Positions 52,883 through 61,811 of a stretch of 64,000 bases of DNA are shown one piece after another. Source of the DNA: Chitinophaga sp. GbtcB8 (GTDB lineage: Bacteria > Bacteroidota > Bacteroidia > Chitinophagales > Chitinophagaceae). The stretch covers positions 1 to 64,000 of the forward strand of contig NZ_JAGXJN010000038.1 in the NCBI RefSeq assembly GCF_019091455.1, in the 5' to 3' direction. How positions within the stretch are numbered: position 1 is the first letter of the stretch; every line of letters starts with the position of its first letter. A program made the position numbers and the translations under genes. Below the pieces are notes generated by a model, which saw only the letters and a program-made list of their open reading frames with translations, did no database searches and had not been told where the DNA came from.

Positions 52883-55288
52883 TTATTGGTAGTTTCCCTG
52901 TATGGTTATGCGGTTTTCAGCTCCGGCCGGCACATCGCGTACATACAACACCTTAGCGGCCGCATCATACTGCCACTTAGCGGCAGTTACAGCCTTTGGT
53001 TTTTCAGCCAGGTGTACTTTCAGCTCAAAGGTTTTCAGCGGGCTGTGATAAGGGCCTGCTGCCGGCTGTATGGTAATAGCAATATTATCTTCTGAAGTTT
53101 GGCTGTGAATGCTGGTAATGGCAAACTGCCCCTGCTGGTATAACAGGCTTTTACCATCATCTGTATACAGGCGGCAGCTGGCGCTGTCGCCGGGATATAT
53201 ATCCAGCGTTAGTGTATCAATGATCCTTTCCCCTACATATTGCAGCGGCGCCTGGGTGGGAATAATGCTGCCTGCTTTTATGAACAGTGGTATTTTATCC
53301 AGCGGTGTAAGCACGTTCAGGTATTGCTTGCCGGGATAGGTTTTACCGGTCCAGTAATCTATCCACCTGCCTTGTGGCAAATACACCGTGCGGGTAGCAG
53401 CGCCTTTTTGCGTAACCGGGCATACCATTAGGCTGCTGCCCAGCAGGTACTGGTCTGTAATGTTGTACACATTCACATCATCCTGGTAATCCAGCACCAG
53501 CGCACGCATGAGCGGCATGCCGGTAGTGTACATTTCATATGCATGGTTGTATAAGTAAGGCAACAGCTGGTAACGCAGGCGGGCATATTGCTTAAAAATA
53601 ACCTGCGCTTCCTTGCCATAATTCCAGGGCTCTTTGTACCCCGGATGATCCATACCAAATACCATGGCTACAGGGCTTAACATGCCGAACTGGCACCAGC
53701 GGATGTACAGCTCCGGATCGGCCGGGTGCTCAAAACCGCCCATACAGTGGGCCCAGTAGCCTACGCCGGATAACCCGATATTAAGGCCTGCTTTTATAAC
53801 CGGCTCAAAGTACTGCCACTCACTGGGCCAGTCGCCGGCAAAAATGAAAGGATAACGCTGTATACCGGCATACCCTTCGCGCGTATGGTTCATACCACGC
53901 AAATGATTATACGCTGCAAAATTTTCATAGGCCGCTTTAGCGTACGCAATGGGGAAAACATTGTGCAGCGCACGGGCCTTCTCATCTGTAGGACCCGTTT
54001 TATTACTCTCATTGGCCAGGTGCCCAAAGGCGCTGCCCTCATCTGTTTTAAAGAATTTTGCACCGATGCGGGCCACTTTCATGGCTGCATTTTGCCACCA
54101 CCAGCTTACGGCCGTGCTGTCAAAAAAGTTCACAAACTCACCGGGCCGGCCGTTTTCAGGATAGGTATAACCCAGGGCGGCAGCGCTATCCAGCAGGTGA
54201 TTGTGCAAACCGTTATCCAGCCGGGGGCGGATGTGCAGCCCCACCATGTTATAGTGCAGCGCATACAGGCTGTCCATCATAGCGCGCGGGTTGTGGAAGG
54301 TTTCCCGCCACTCAAAACTGGTAGCGCCTTTGCCGCCATTTTTGCCAAAGAGGCGCCAGGTAGAGTCCAGGAACAAAAGATCTACCGGTATGCCCAGCTC
54401 CCGGAAACGGCGGGCCAGCGCCAGCACATAAGCAGCGGAGGTAAGCTGCTCATGCCCCCAGGTGCCGCCACTGTAAGTACCCACATGCAGGCCCATGGCA
54501 AAAAGCGGCATCAGGGGCGAGCGGCCTGTGAGCGCGGTATATTGCTCCAGGATACCGGCAAAGCGGGGACCATAAATAAAATAGTAATCCAGCTCCCCTT
54601 TACCTTGCGCAGCAAAGGTGTATTGGTCCGGGCGGGTGCTGCCCATATCCCACTCCGTAGCAGCAGAAGTATGCAGGAAAATGCCGTAACCCCGGGTGCT
54701 CATAAAAAAGGGAATGGGGCTGTAATTGGCCGCCAGCACATTGTAGGCGCCGGTAATATGCGGCATGCCGGCGCCGCGGCCCACATTCAGCTGCAGCTTT
54801 TTGCCGCGCCGGTCCAGGAAATCCATACGCTCCCCGAAACCAAAGAAATGCTCATCCGGCTGCAATGTTTTGCGGCAAAGGGTAGTGTCGCCGGAGAGCA
54901 CAGCGCCATCAGCGGGTTCTTCAGACAGTAATTTTCCATCGGCAGTATATACATTAATGTTAAACGGTTTTTTGTTCACCACAATTTGCAGGGCAGCAGT
55001 ACTGAACCGGAAAGCCTCTCCTGTTTCTGTTGCCTGTACCGGCAGCTCCCCCCATTGATATTGTACCACCATCCATGGCTCGTCCGGCGCAAAAGTGCCG
55101 CTGCGGCTCATTCTCACCCGGAACATGGCAGCTGTACAAAATTCCAGCTGCACCCGGGCCTGGGTAGTGGTGAAATAAAAAATGTTGCCTTTCCTCGAAA
55201 AATCCTGCTGGTAGCTGCCCACCTGCGCTTGTGCAGCCAATGAGCCGATACAGAAAGCCGTGCAAAGGGTGATAATGGTCCTGAACAT
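52883..55288 (-). CDS. GH31 family glycosidase, no PA14 insert
   Basis: This 801-residue exported protein starts at ATG 55288 (MFRTIITLCTAFCIGSLAAQAQ); 48 further open codons upstream are not used. N-terminal GH31 beta-sandwich (HFFGFGERMDFLDRRGKKL) is followed by the catalytic barrel with IPVDLLFLDSTWRLFG, FFKTDEGSAF (nucleophile Asp416) and FIFAGDWPSEW (acid/base Asp486), then SGVGYWAHCMGGF and C-terminal beta-domains. The DEG and AGDWPSEW forms differ from the WLDATEPD/WSGDIAS set of the PA14-type alpha-xylosidase at 32993, so its substrate is probably different; alpha-galactosidase, alpha-glucosidase or alpha-xylosidase activity cannot be separated by eye. It heads the operon that continues with SusC3 and SusD3 and is divergent from hybrid regulator 2. 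Confidence 0.92.
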   Translation of the reverse strand: MFRTIITLCTAFCIGSLAAQAQVGSYQQDFSRKGNIFYFTTTQARVQLEFCTAAMFRVRMSRSGTFAPDEPWMVVQYQWGELPVQATETGEAFRFSTAALQIVVNKKPFNINVYTADGKLLSEEPADGAVLSGDTTLCRKTLQPDEHFFGFGERMDFLDRRGKKLQLNVGRGAGMPHITGAYNVLAANYSPIPFFMSTRGYGIFLHTSAATEWDMGSTRPDQYTFAAQGKGELDYYFIYGPRFAGILEQYTALTGRSPLMPLFAMGLHVGTYSGGTWGHEQLTSAAYVLALARRFRELGIPVDLLFLDSTWRLFGKNGGKGATSFEWRETFHNPRAMMDSLYALHYNMVGLHIRPRLDNGLHNHLLDSAAALGYTYPENGRPGEFVNFFDSTAVSWWWQNAAMKVARIGAKFFKTDEGSAFGHLANESNKTGPTDEKARALHNVFPIAYAKAAYENFAAYNHLRGMNHTREGYAGIQRYPFIFAGDWPSEWQYFEPVIKAGLNIGLSGVGYWAHCMGGFEHPADPELYIRWCQFGMLSPVAMVFGMDHPGYKEPWNYGKEAQVIFKQYARLRYQLLPYLYNHAYEMYTTGMPLMRALVLDYQDDVNVYNITDQYLLGSSLMVCPVTQKGAATRTVYLPQGRWIDYWTGKTYPGKQYLNVLTPLDKIPLFIKAGSIIPTQAPLQYVGERIIDTLTLDIYPGDSASCRLYTDDGKSLLYQQGQFAITSIHSQTSEDNIAITIQPAAGPYHSPLKTFELKVHLAEKPKAVTAAKWQYDAAAKVLYVRDVPAGAENRITIQGNYQ

Positions 55289-55534
55289 ATTTCCGCGTAA
55301 TTGTAAGTGAAGGAATGCCTGCCTGTAAAGTTGCCTGTAAAAAGGAGGCTGCGACATGGAAAAATTGACTTTATGCTGTAAAAATGTACCGGCAACAGGC
55401 CCAGTAGGAAAGCATAGGATGGATCTTACCATTTAAAATGCCAAATTCAGTATGCTGGATCTTCAGACCTGGAAAAGTGCAGATGAATTGAAAAACCGGG
55501 ATCCGGGACTTTATAAATTCTGTTAAATATCGTT

Positions 55535-58500
55535 ATGCAATTCCTGAAATGCGTTCTAACCATTTGCAGCAGCTTGTTATTTACTCAAACCCTTACCGCT
55601 GCGCTCACTATCCACCCCACTGCCAAAACCGGGTTAAGTAATAATGTATGCCTGGAACAGCTGACCACCCACGACGGTCTTTCCCAAAACACGGTACGCT
55701 GCCTGATGCAGGATAAAAAAGGGTTTATCTGGATCGGTACCCTTAATGGCCTGAACCGCTATGACGGCAAAAAATTTATTGTGTACCGGCCGGAGTACGG
55801 CAACCCGCACTCCATCAGCGACACGCGGATCCGCGAGCTGCATGAGGACCAGCATGGATTTATCTGGGTAAAAACATTTGAAGGGCGTTTTCATTGTTTT
55901 GATCCGGCCCGGGAGGATTTCATTGAATTTACCAATGACAATAAGGCGCCTGCGTACGATCAGTATTTTGCAGCTGCCAATGGCGACATCTGGCTATATG
56001 GGCATAGCACCGGCTGCCTGCGTATTCAGTATAAGCAGGGCAAGTTTGTAACACAACAGTATAATACCCCCACCGTAAATTTTATTTTTGAAGATGACGA
56101 TCACCATTTATGGGTGGGTACCAGCAAACGTTTGCATAAATTAGATGCGGCAGGGAAAATGCTGACCGTATTTCAACAATCACCCCCGGAAGCTGATTTT
56201 CTGCAAACCATACCCGGAAAAGACCAGTTATATTTTATTACGCGGAACAACGGCGTATTTACCTACCATTTACAGCGCCGCACCTTTAGCGCATTGCGCA
56301 TGGATCAGTCATTATCCCTTACCAGCGGAGCTTTGCTGAACCATCAACAGCTGCTGTTGGGCACTTCCCGGTCCGGCGCATTTGTATTACAGCTCAATAC
56401 CGGGCACGTAACGCCTGCCAGCACCGTGTTTGGGGAAACCATACCCGGGCATATAGACCTGGTGAAAAGCCCGCAACAAGCCATCTGGATCAACAACCAC
56501 TCCGGCGCCGTATGGTATTATGATACCCTGCAGCAGCGGAGCAGGCGTTTTAACCTGATAGCGCCGCAGGTGATAGCGCGTGTGGATGATGACCGCTTTA
56601 CCATTCACACGGATAATAAAGACAATACCTGGATCACCACCTATGGGGGCGGCCTGTATTGTTATAACCGCCGTACAGATTCGCTGCAGCATTTTGATTA
56701 CAATGCCGGTAATGCCAACGGGCTAAGCTCCAATTACCTGTTAAGCGTGCTGGCCGACCGCTCGGGGCTGGTATGGGTAGGCACTGAACATACGGGGCTG
56801 AATAAGCTGATGCCGCAGTCGTTTACCGTATCGCACTTTTACCCGGACCCAAGCACGCCCAAACATTACAGCGCCAATATTGTAAAAACGTTGTTTGAAG
56901 ACAGCCGTGGTAATATATGGGTAAGCACCAAGAACGGATCGCTGAACCTGTATAACAGCCAGCTGCAGCAGATCCGCACCCTGAACCACCTGTTTCCCCG
57001 GCAAACGCCCAATGTATATTGCATACAGGAAGATGCGCGCGGTTACATCTGGTTAGGCACCAAAGGGCAAGGTTTATATATTACCCACCTTGACTCCCTG
57101 CAACGGCCGGCACGGCATTTTACCTTACCGGAGCCGGCAGGCGGGGGTAATCAGAATAACCTGGTGTACGCCCTTTTGCAGGACCGGCAGCAACGCATGT
57201 GGATAGGCACGTTTGGCGCGGGTTTTAACCTGGCTGCGTACAAAGGCGGCAGCCAGATCACCTTTACCAATTTCCTGGGCGCTCATGAAACGCTGAAGGA
57301 TATACGCTGTTTACTGCAGGACCGCGCAGGACAAATATGGGCCGGCACCAATAACGGGCTGGTAGTATTTAACCCGGCAAAACCCAACGACTTTAAGGTA
57401 TACCAATCTGACCAGAACAACCCGAACGGCCTTACCAGCAATGTGATCAAAACCCTGTGTGAAGATCACCACGGGCGTTTGTGGGTAGGCACTTACGGCG
57501 GCGGCCTTTGCCATTTTATACCTGGTACGGGCACACGTAGTGCTTATTTTGAAACCTATACCACGCAGCAAGGCCTTTCCAATGATATTGTAAACGGGCT
57601 GCTGGAAGACGATCAGGGTGACCTGTGGGTAAGCACTGAAAATGGCCTGACCCGTTTTAACCCGGACAAAAATACTTTTGAGGTCTTCTATTTTTCCAAC
57701 AGCACGCTGGGCAACCTGTTTGCAGAAGCCTCCTGCTGCAAGCGCCGCAACGGGCAGCAGCTATGGGGCAGCATGGATGGCTTTTACAGCTGCCTGCCCG
57801 CGCGCATGAAAACAGACAGCCTGGATGCGCCGGTGGTGCTTACCGGGTTTAGTATTGCAGGCACTACACAAAAACAGGCCAATACACTTCCTGCTGAAAT
57901 AAAACTGGAACCTAACCAAAGAGTGTTCAGCCTTGAATTTGCCGCGCTGGCATTCCGCAACCCACAGAAAAATAAATACACTTATATACTGGAGAATTAT
58001 GAAGAAGAATGGAACACGCCTACCAGCTATAACATTGCCACTTACCGCAACCTGCCGCCGGGAGAATATACTTTCCGCGTAAAAGGCACTAACAATGATG
58101 GCAGCTGGAGCCGGCAGGAAGCCAGCATACACATTACCGTGCTGCCGCCCTTCTGGCGTTCTAACCCGGCATTCCTGTTATATGCGTTGGTTATTGCAGG
58201 GCTGTTCTTTGGCATCCGTATAGTGCGGCAGCGCATTAACCGCCTGCAGCATGCTGTGGCGCTGGAAAAGGAGCTAACGGAATATAAGCTGAACTTTTTC
58301 ACCAACATTTCCCACGAGTTCCGCACGCCGCTTTCCTTAATTGTAAGCGCCATGGAAAACCTGCTGCCCGGCAAACAAAGCGCCTGGCAAACCGGCAAAC
58401 ATCTGCACATTATGCAAAAGAATGTGCATCGCTTAATGCGGCTGATAGACCAGCTGCTGGACTTCCGCAAGATCCAGCACCAGCGTATGAAGCTGCAATT

Positions 58501-59836
58501 ACAGGAGCTGCCTGTTATTAACCTGTTACAGGAGCTTTGCGACAGCTTTAATGACCTGGCGGAACAAAAACATATTCACCTGCAGTTCCATAGTAACGTG
58601 CCCGAATACACGATGTGGGTAGATGATAATAAGCTGGATAAAATGTTGTACAACCTTTTATCCAACGCACATAAATTTACGCCTGCAGGCGGCAGCATTG
58701 CGGTAAATGTAATAGTGAACGAAAGCGCGGGCACCCTGCAGGTGCAGGTATCAGATTCCGGTATTTCCATCCCCGAAAGCAGGCGGGAACAGATCTTCCA
58801 GCGGTTCACCCAACTCGACTTCTCTCCAACGGGAACGGGTATAGGGTTATCGCTCACCAAAGAATTAGTAGAGCTGCACAAGGGATATATTGATTTCCAT
58901 AATAACCCGGATACCGGCGTGACCTTTACTATTACCCTACCTCTTTCTAAAACGGCGTACACCCCGGAAGACCTGGCAGCACCGGATACGGTGGCTGATC
59001 ATCCTCATAACCCCTCTTCACTCATTGACTATATACCGGATGCAACGGGGATGGAGCTGCCGGAACCTACCTCCCGTTATAAGATCCTGGTGATAGAAGA
59101 TAACCCGGATATTTGCGATTACCTCTCTTCCCAATTAAGCCAGTACTTTCATGTATATACCGCCAACAATGGGCGGGAAGGTTTGGCGCTGGCCATAGAA
59201 ACCGCGCCGGACCTGGTAGTGTGCGATGTAATGCTGCCGGAGATGAATGGTTTTGAAATTACCCGCCGCATACGTAATGAGTTCCAGACCTGCCATATAC
59301 CGGTGGTGCTGCTAACGGCCCTTAGCTCCGGCGAACACCAGCTGCAGGGCGTGGATGCCGGTGCGGATGCCTATATAGCAAAACCCTTCAGCACCCGTTT
59401 TCTGCTCACCAACATCATCCGTATTATTGAGCAGCGGGAAAAGATCCGTAAACGTTTCTCCAATGATCCCGGCTTTTTTGAAGTGAACATTGCGGAACAT
59501 GAGGCCGACAAAAAATTCCTGGACCGCCTACATTTTATTATTACCCGTAACCTGGATAACACCCAATTTTCAGTAGACGAATTTGCTGCTGCCGTGAAGC
59601 TGGGACGCACGCTGTTCTACAAAAAAGTAAAAGGGCTTACGGGTTACTCCCCTAATGAATACATAAGGCTGGTACGGTTAAAACAGGCGGCAGAGCTGTT
59701 GAATACAGGAGATTACACAGTATCGGAAGTAACGTATAAGGTGGGGATGAATGATCCGTTCTATTTCAGTAAATGTTTTAAAGCGCAGTTCGGTATTCCA
59801 CCGTCGGCTTATCTGAAGAAGGTAAAAGCGGGATGA
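55535..59836 (+). CDS. Hybrid two-component system regulator 2 (HTCS)
   Basis: This 1433-residue protein has the same domain order as regulator 1. It has a signal peptide (about 1-23), two Reg_prop propellers (about 35-775, first blade QNTVRCLMQDKKGFIWIGT), a Y_Y_Y domain (about 790-865) and a membrane helix (about 873-893). The histidine kinase has NISHEFRTPLS (His927), NLLSNAHKF and GTGIGLSL. The receiver carries VIEDNPDICDYL and Asp1231 in VVCDVMLPEMNG. The AraC domain has FSVDEFAAAVKLGRTLFYKK and YTVSEVTYKVGMNDPFYFSKCFK. It should sense an oligosaccharide in the periplasm and activate the divergent GH31-SusC3-SusD3 operon from the 246-base gap between them. Overall identity with regulator 1 is moderate, so the two probably sense different ligands. 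Confidence 0.96.
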   Translation: MQFLKCVLTICSSLLFTQTLTAALTIHPTAKTGLSNNVCLEQLTTHDGLSQNTVRCLMQDKKGFIWIGTLNGLNRYDGKKFIVYRPEYGNPHSISDTRIRELHEDQHGFIWVKTFEGRFHCFDPAREDFIEFTNDNKAPAYDQYFAAANGDIWLYGHSTGCLRIQYKQGKFVTQQYNTPTVNFIFEDDDHHLWVGTSKRLHKLDAAGKMLTVFQQSPPEADFLQTIPGKDQLYFITRNNGVFTYHLQRRTFSALRMDQSLSLTSGALLNHQQLLLGTSRSGAFVLQLNTGHVTPASTVFGETIPGHIDLVKSPQQAIWINNHSGAVWYYDTLQQRSRRFNLIAPQVIARVDDDRFTIHTDNKDNTWITTYGGGLYCYNRRTDSLQHFDYNAGNANGLSSNYLLSVLADRSGLVWVGTEHTGLNKLMPQSFTVSHFYPDPSTPKHYSANIVKTLFEDSRGNIWVSTKNGSLNLYNSQLQQIRTLNHLFPRQTPNVYCIQEDARGYIWLGTKGQGLYITHLDSLQRPARHFTLPEPAGGGNQNNLVYALLQDRQQRMWIGTFGAGFNLAAYKGGSQITFTNFLGAHETLKDIRCLLQDRAGQIWAGTNNGLVVFNPAKPNDFKVYQSDQNNPNGLTSNVIKTLCEDHHGRLWVGTYGGGLCHFIPGTGTRSAYFETYTTQQGLSNDIVNGLLEDDQGDLWVSTENGLTRFNPDKNTFEVFYFSNSTLGNLFAEASCCKRRNGQQLWGSMDGFYSCLPARMKTDSLDAPVVLTGFSIAGTTQKQANTLPAEIKLEPNQRVFSLEFAALAFRNPQKNKYTYILENYEEEWNTPTSYNIATYRNLPPGEYTFRVKGTNNDGSWSRQEASIHITVLPPFWRSNPAFLLYALVIAGLFFGIRIVRQRINRLQHAVALEKELTEYKLNFFTNISHEFRTPLSLIVSAMENLLPGKQSAWQTGKHLHIMQKNVHRLMRLIDQLLDFRKIQHQRMKLQLQELPVINLLQELCDSFNDLAEQKHIHLQFHSNVPEYTMWVDDNKLDKMLYNLLSNAHKFTPAGGSIAVNVIVNESAGTLQVQVSDSGISIPESRREQIFQRFTQLDFSPTGTGIGLSLTKELVELHKGYIDFHNNPDTGVTFTITLPLSKTAYTPEDLAAPDTVADHPHNPSSLIDYIPDATGMELPEPTSRYKILVIEDNPDICDYLSSQLSQYFHVYTANNGREGLALAIETAPDLVVCDVMLPEMNGFEITRRIRNEFQTCHIPVVLLTALSSGEHQLQGVDAGADAYIAKPFSTRFLLTNIIRIIEQREKIRKRFSNDPGFFEVNIAEHEADKKFLDRLHFIITRNLDNTQFSVDEFAAAVKLGRTLFYKKVKGLTGYSPNEYIRLVRLKQAAELLNTGDYTVSEVTYKVGMNDPFYFSKCFKAQFGIPPSAYLKKVKAG

Positions 59837-59847
59837 GTATAAAACAA

Positions 59848-59883
59848 AAAGACCTGACAAGTTTTGCAACCTGTCAGGTCTTT
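59848..59883 (+). terminator. Intrinsic terminator after hybrid regulator 2
   Basis: AAAGACCTGACAAGTT pairs with AACCTGTCAGGTCTTT (one mismatch) over a TTGC loop and ends in T. It lies 12 bases after the stop codon and also faces the tRNA on the other strand. Confidence 0.85.
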
Positions 59884-59890
59884 ACCTGAG

Positions 59891-59963
<73 letters not shown>

Positions 59964-60027
59964 ATTATTAAAAGAACTTCAGTTATTTGCAAGTTTTGAT
60001 ACCTGCTTATTTTTGAAATTGGGATTG

Positions 60028-60058
60028 CAAAAATAAGGAAGTATTTGAAATAACCAAA
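60028..60058 (-). promoter_or_regulatory. Promoter of tRNA-Gly
   Basis: Minus strand TTTG (60055-60058), 19 bases, then TATTTTTG (60028-60035), an exact Bacteroidota TTTG-N19-TAnnTTTG match. The -33 box starts just after the stop codon of the small membrane protein gene. Confidence 0.7.
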
Positions 60059-60259
60059 TTATTTATACTTAGGATTGTACAGTGTGCTTTCCGGTACGGC
60101 CACTTCTGGTTTACCCGGGTAACGGTGTTGATACAGCTTGTAGCAGCCGCCTAATACAAAAGCCAGCGTGCAAAATATTGTTACATAAAAAAGGAAACGG
60201 GAAGAGCTAACCCAGTTCTGGGAAAAATCGTTCTTATTTTCTACTGTATTCTGTTCCAT
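60059..60259 (-). CDS. Small membrane protein of unknown function
   Basis: A 66-residue protein (MEQNTVENKNDFSQNWVSSS start) with a polar N-terminus, one hydrophobic helix (RFLFYVTIFCTLAFVLGGCY, about 21-40) and a polar tail KYLYNPKYK-like in character. It is probably an inner-membrane protein with one pass; a lipoprotein is less likely because the Cys lies at the far end of the helix after GG. A full promoter (TTTG-N19-TAAGTTTG) is found upstream, which supports it as a real gene. It stands alone between tRNA-Gly and a glycosyltransferase. No family was recognised. Confidence 0.75.
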   Translation of the reverse strand: MEQNTVENKNDFSQNWVSSSRFLFYVTIFCTLAFVLGGCYKLYQHRYPGKPEVAVPESTLYNPKYK

Positions 60260-60279
60260 GATTTATTCTTTTCGCGGTG

Positions 60280-60310
60280 CAAACTTACACTATGTCAAAT
60301 AATAATCAAA
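60280..60310 (-). promoter_or_regulatory. Promoter of the 66-residue membrane protein gene
   Basis: Minus strand TTTG (60307-60310), 19 bases, TAAGTTTG (60280-60287): an exact consensus match about 20 bases before the start codon. Confidence 0.7.
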
Positions 60311-60337
60311 GTAATATTTGAAAAAAACTGGATGAAG

Positions 60338-60560
60338 GCTTAATGCTTAACGCTGAACGCTTAATGCCATTGTGTTATGCTTTAGGTGCTCAGTGTTAAG
60401 CGTTAAGGTCACGGGAAGCGTTTAGCTTTTAGCTTTTAGTGTTCTGCACTCTGCGTTCAGCATTCCGTGATATGCCTGGTAAGCAGTTTATGATGCTGCG
60501 GGGTGTGTAGCATTAAGCGTTAAGCGCATTTAACGTTCAGTATTCCGCGTTTGGCGTTCC
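60338..60560. repeat. Family D word-repeat element (D2)
   Basis: The left arm at 60338-60368 (GCTTAATGCTTAACGCTGAA) is complementary to arms at 60391-60407 (GTGTTAAGCGTTAAG) and 60510-60530 (GCATTAAGCGTTAAGCGC). Related words GTTTAGCTTTTAGC fill the centre. The element fills the spacer and runs into the coding sequence of the glycosyltransferase, providing its last codons. Confidence 0.78.
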
Positions 60561-61579
60561 TTCTCATGCTCCAGCTTGGAAAATTCTTTACGGCCCAGGA
60601 AGTAATAACGCCAGATCATAATACCATGGAATACGCCCTGCATATCCAGCAGCTTTTTCCAGGGCAGATGATCCTGCTTCAGGTCATATTTACGGCGCCA
60701 CTTATGATAATCCTTATAGGCGCGTATAATGGCCGTCATATCCTTCGGTTTGCCCGCTACCAGGCTTTTTACAGCTGCCAGCACATCCAGGAAGAACCTT
60801 TGTGACAGCACAATCCAGCGGTCGAACGGATGCAGGTTCTTCCACAACATCATCAGGTTATTGCGAAAGTTGAGGTACAGCTTACGCGGGTTACCCTGGG
60901 GCAGGCTGCCCCCGCCTACATGATATACCAGCGAATCCGGGCAGTAGCTGATGCGGTAGCCGGCACGCTGCAGCCGCCAGCAGAGATCTACCTCTTCCAT
61001 ATGCGCAAAGAAATCGGCATCAAAACCCTTTACTTCATGAAAACATTTGGAGCGGATGAACAGTGCTGCACCGGTAGCCCAGAACACATCCTGCACATCA
61101 TCATACTGCCCCTTGTCTTTTTCCGTGGTGTAAAGGATACGGCCGCGGCAAAAGGTATAACCCAGAATATCCATCCAGCCACCGGCAGCGCCGGCATACT
61201 CAAACTCATCCTGCTGGTAATAAGCGCGCAGCTTGGGCTGGCAGGCGGCTATTTGCGGATCTTGCTGCATAAGGGCCACCACGGGCTCTATCCAGCCGGG
61301 AGATACCTCCACATCCTGGTTCAGAAGCACATAGATATCCGCCTGCACATGCTGTAAAGCCTCGTTATAACCACCGGCAAAACCATTGTTGGATGGGTTC
61401 CGGATGATCTTTACCTGCGGAAAATGGGTTTGGGTAAAGGCAACGCTGTCGTCTGTAGAGGCGTTGTCGGCCAGGTACAATTCCAGGTTGCCGTAAGTGG
61501 ACTGGCATACCGAAGGCAGGAATTTTTCCAAAAACCCCCTCCCGTTCCAGTTAAGAATGACTACGGCTACTGATGGCAA
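60530..61579 (-). CDS. Family 2 glycosyltransferase
   Basis: A GT2 (GT-A fold) protein with VAVVILNWNG at the N-terminus, ADNASTDDSV (nucleotide-binding Asp), VLLNQDVEVSPGW (a DxD-type motif in variant form) and HMEEVDLCWRLQRAGYRISY, followed by a C-terminal amphipathic part. It resembles rhamnosyl/glucosyltransferases of cell-surface polysaccharide synthesis. The only in-frame ATG (61675) lies inside a family C repeat and upstream of a -7 box, so I prefer the TTG at 61579, giving PSVAVVILNWNG as the N-terminus and 349 residues; the longer form has 381. The C-terminal residues RQTRNTER are encoded by a family D repeat. It is divergent from the sensor kinase. Confidence 0.88.
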   Translation of the reverse strand: MPSVAVVILNWNGRGFLEKFLPSVCQSTYGNLELYLADNASTDDSVAFTQTHFPQVKIIRNPSNNGFAGGYNEALQHVQADIYVLLNQDVEVSPGWIEPVVALMQQDPQIAACQPKLRAYYQQDEFEYAGAAGGWMDILGYTFCRGRILYTTEKDKGQYDDVQDVFWATGAALFIRSKCFHEVKGFDADFFAHMEEVDLCWRLQRAGYRISYCPDSLVYHVGGGSLPQGNPRKLYLNFRNNLMMLWKNLHPFDRWIVLSQRFFLDVLAAVKSLVAGKPKDMTAIIRAYKDYHKWRRKYDLKQDHLPWKKLLDMQGVFHGIMIWRYYFLGRKEFSKLEHEKERQTRNTER

Positions 61580-61625
61580 TACGGACAACAGCTCTTCGTT
61601 TACGCGTGATGAATATTTTGCGTTG

Positions 61626-61633
61626 CAAATATA
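61626..61633 (-). promoter_or_regulatory. Candidate -7 box of the glycosyltransferase gene
   Basis: The minus strand reads TATATTTG, an exact TAnnTTTG. It lies downstream of the repeat-borne ATG at 61675, which argues that this ATG is not the start. No -33 TTTG is seen. Confidence 0.45.
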
Positions 61634-61653
61634 GCAGAAAAGTCGAGAGTGAG

Positions 61654-61786
61654 TAGTCCATGGCCGATGGTCCATAGTCCATGGCTTGGTGCCGTGGGAT
61701 AGGCCGTTCGTGGAGGTGCGGTTACCCCACCTGCCCTATCCCACTCAGAAATGCGCAGCAGGCTATGCACCATGGACCATAGACTA
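61654..61786. repeat. Family C inverted word-repeat element (C2)
   Basis: The left arm at 61654-61685 (TAGTCCATGGCCGATGG) is complementary to the right arm at 61766-61786 (CACCATGGACCATAGACTA). A nested 10-bp pair, GTGGGATAGG and CCTATCCCAC, lies inside. It fills the divergent spacer between the glycosyltransferase and the kinase. Confidence 0.82.
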
Positions 61787-61811
61787 AAGATTTATATTAA
61801 CTTACGCCCAA

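Noticed and set aside
53885-54931. A 348-codon open frame on the plus strand
   Set aside because: It is antisense to the GH31 gene at 52883-55288, whose catalytic motifs are intact; the plus-strand translation has no signal or domain and is a composition shadow.
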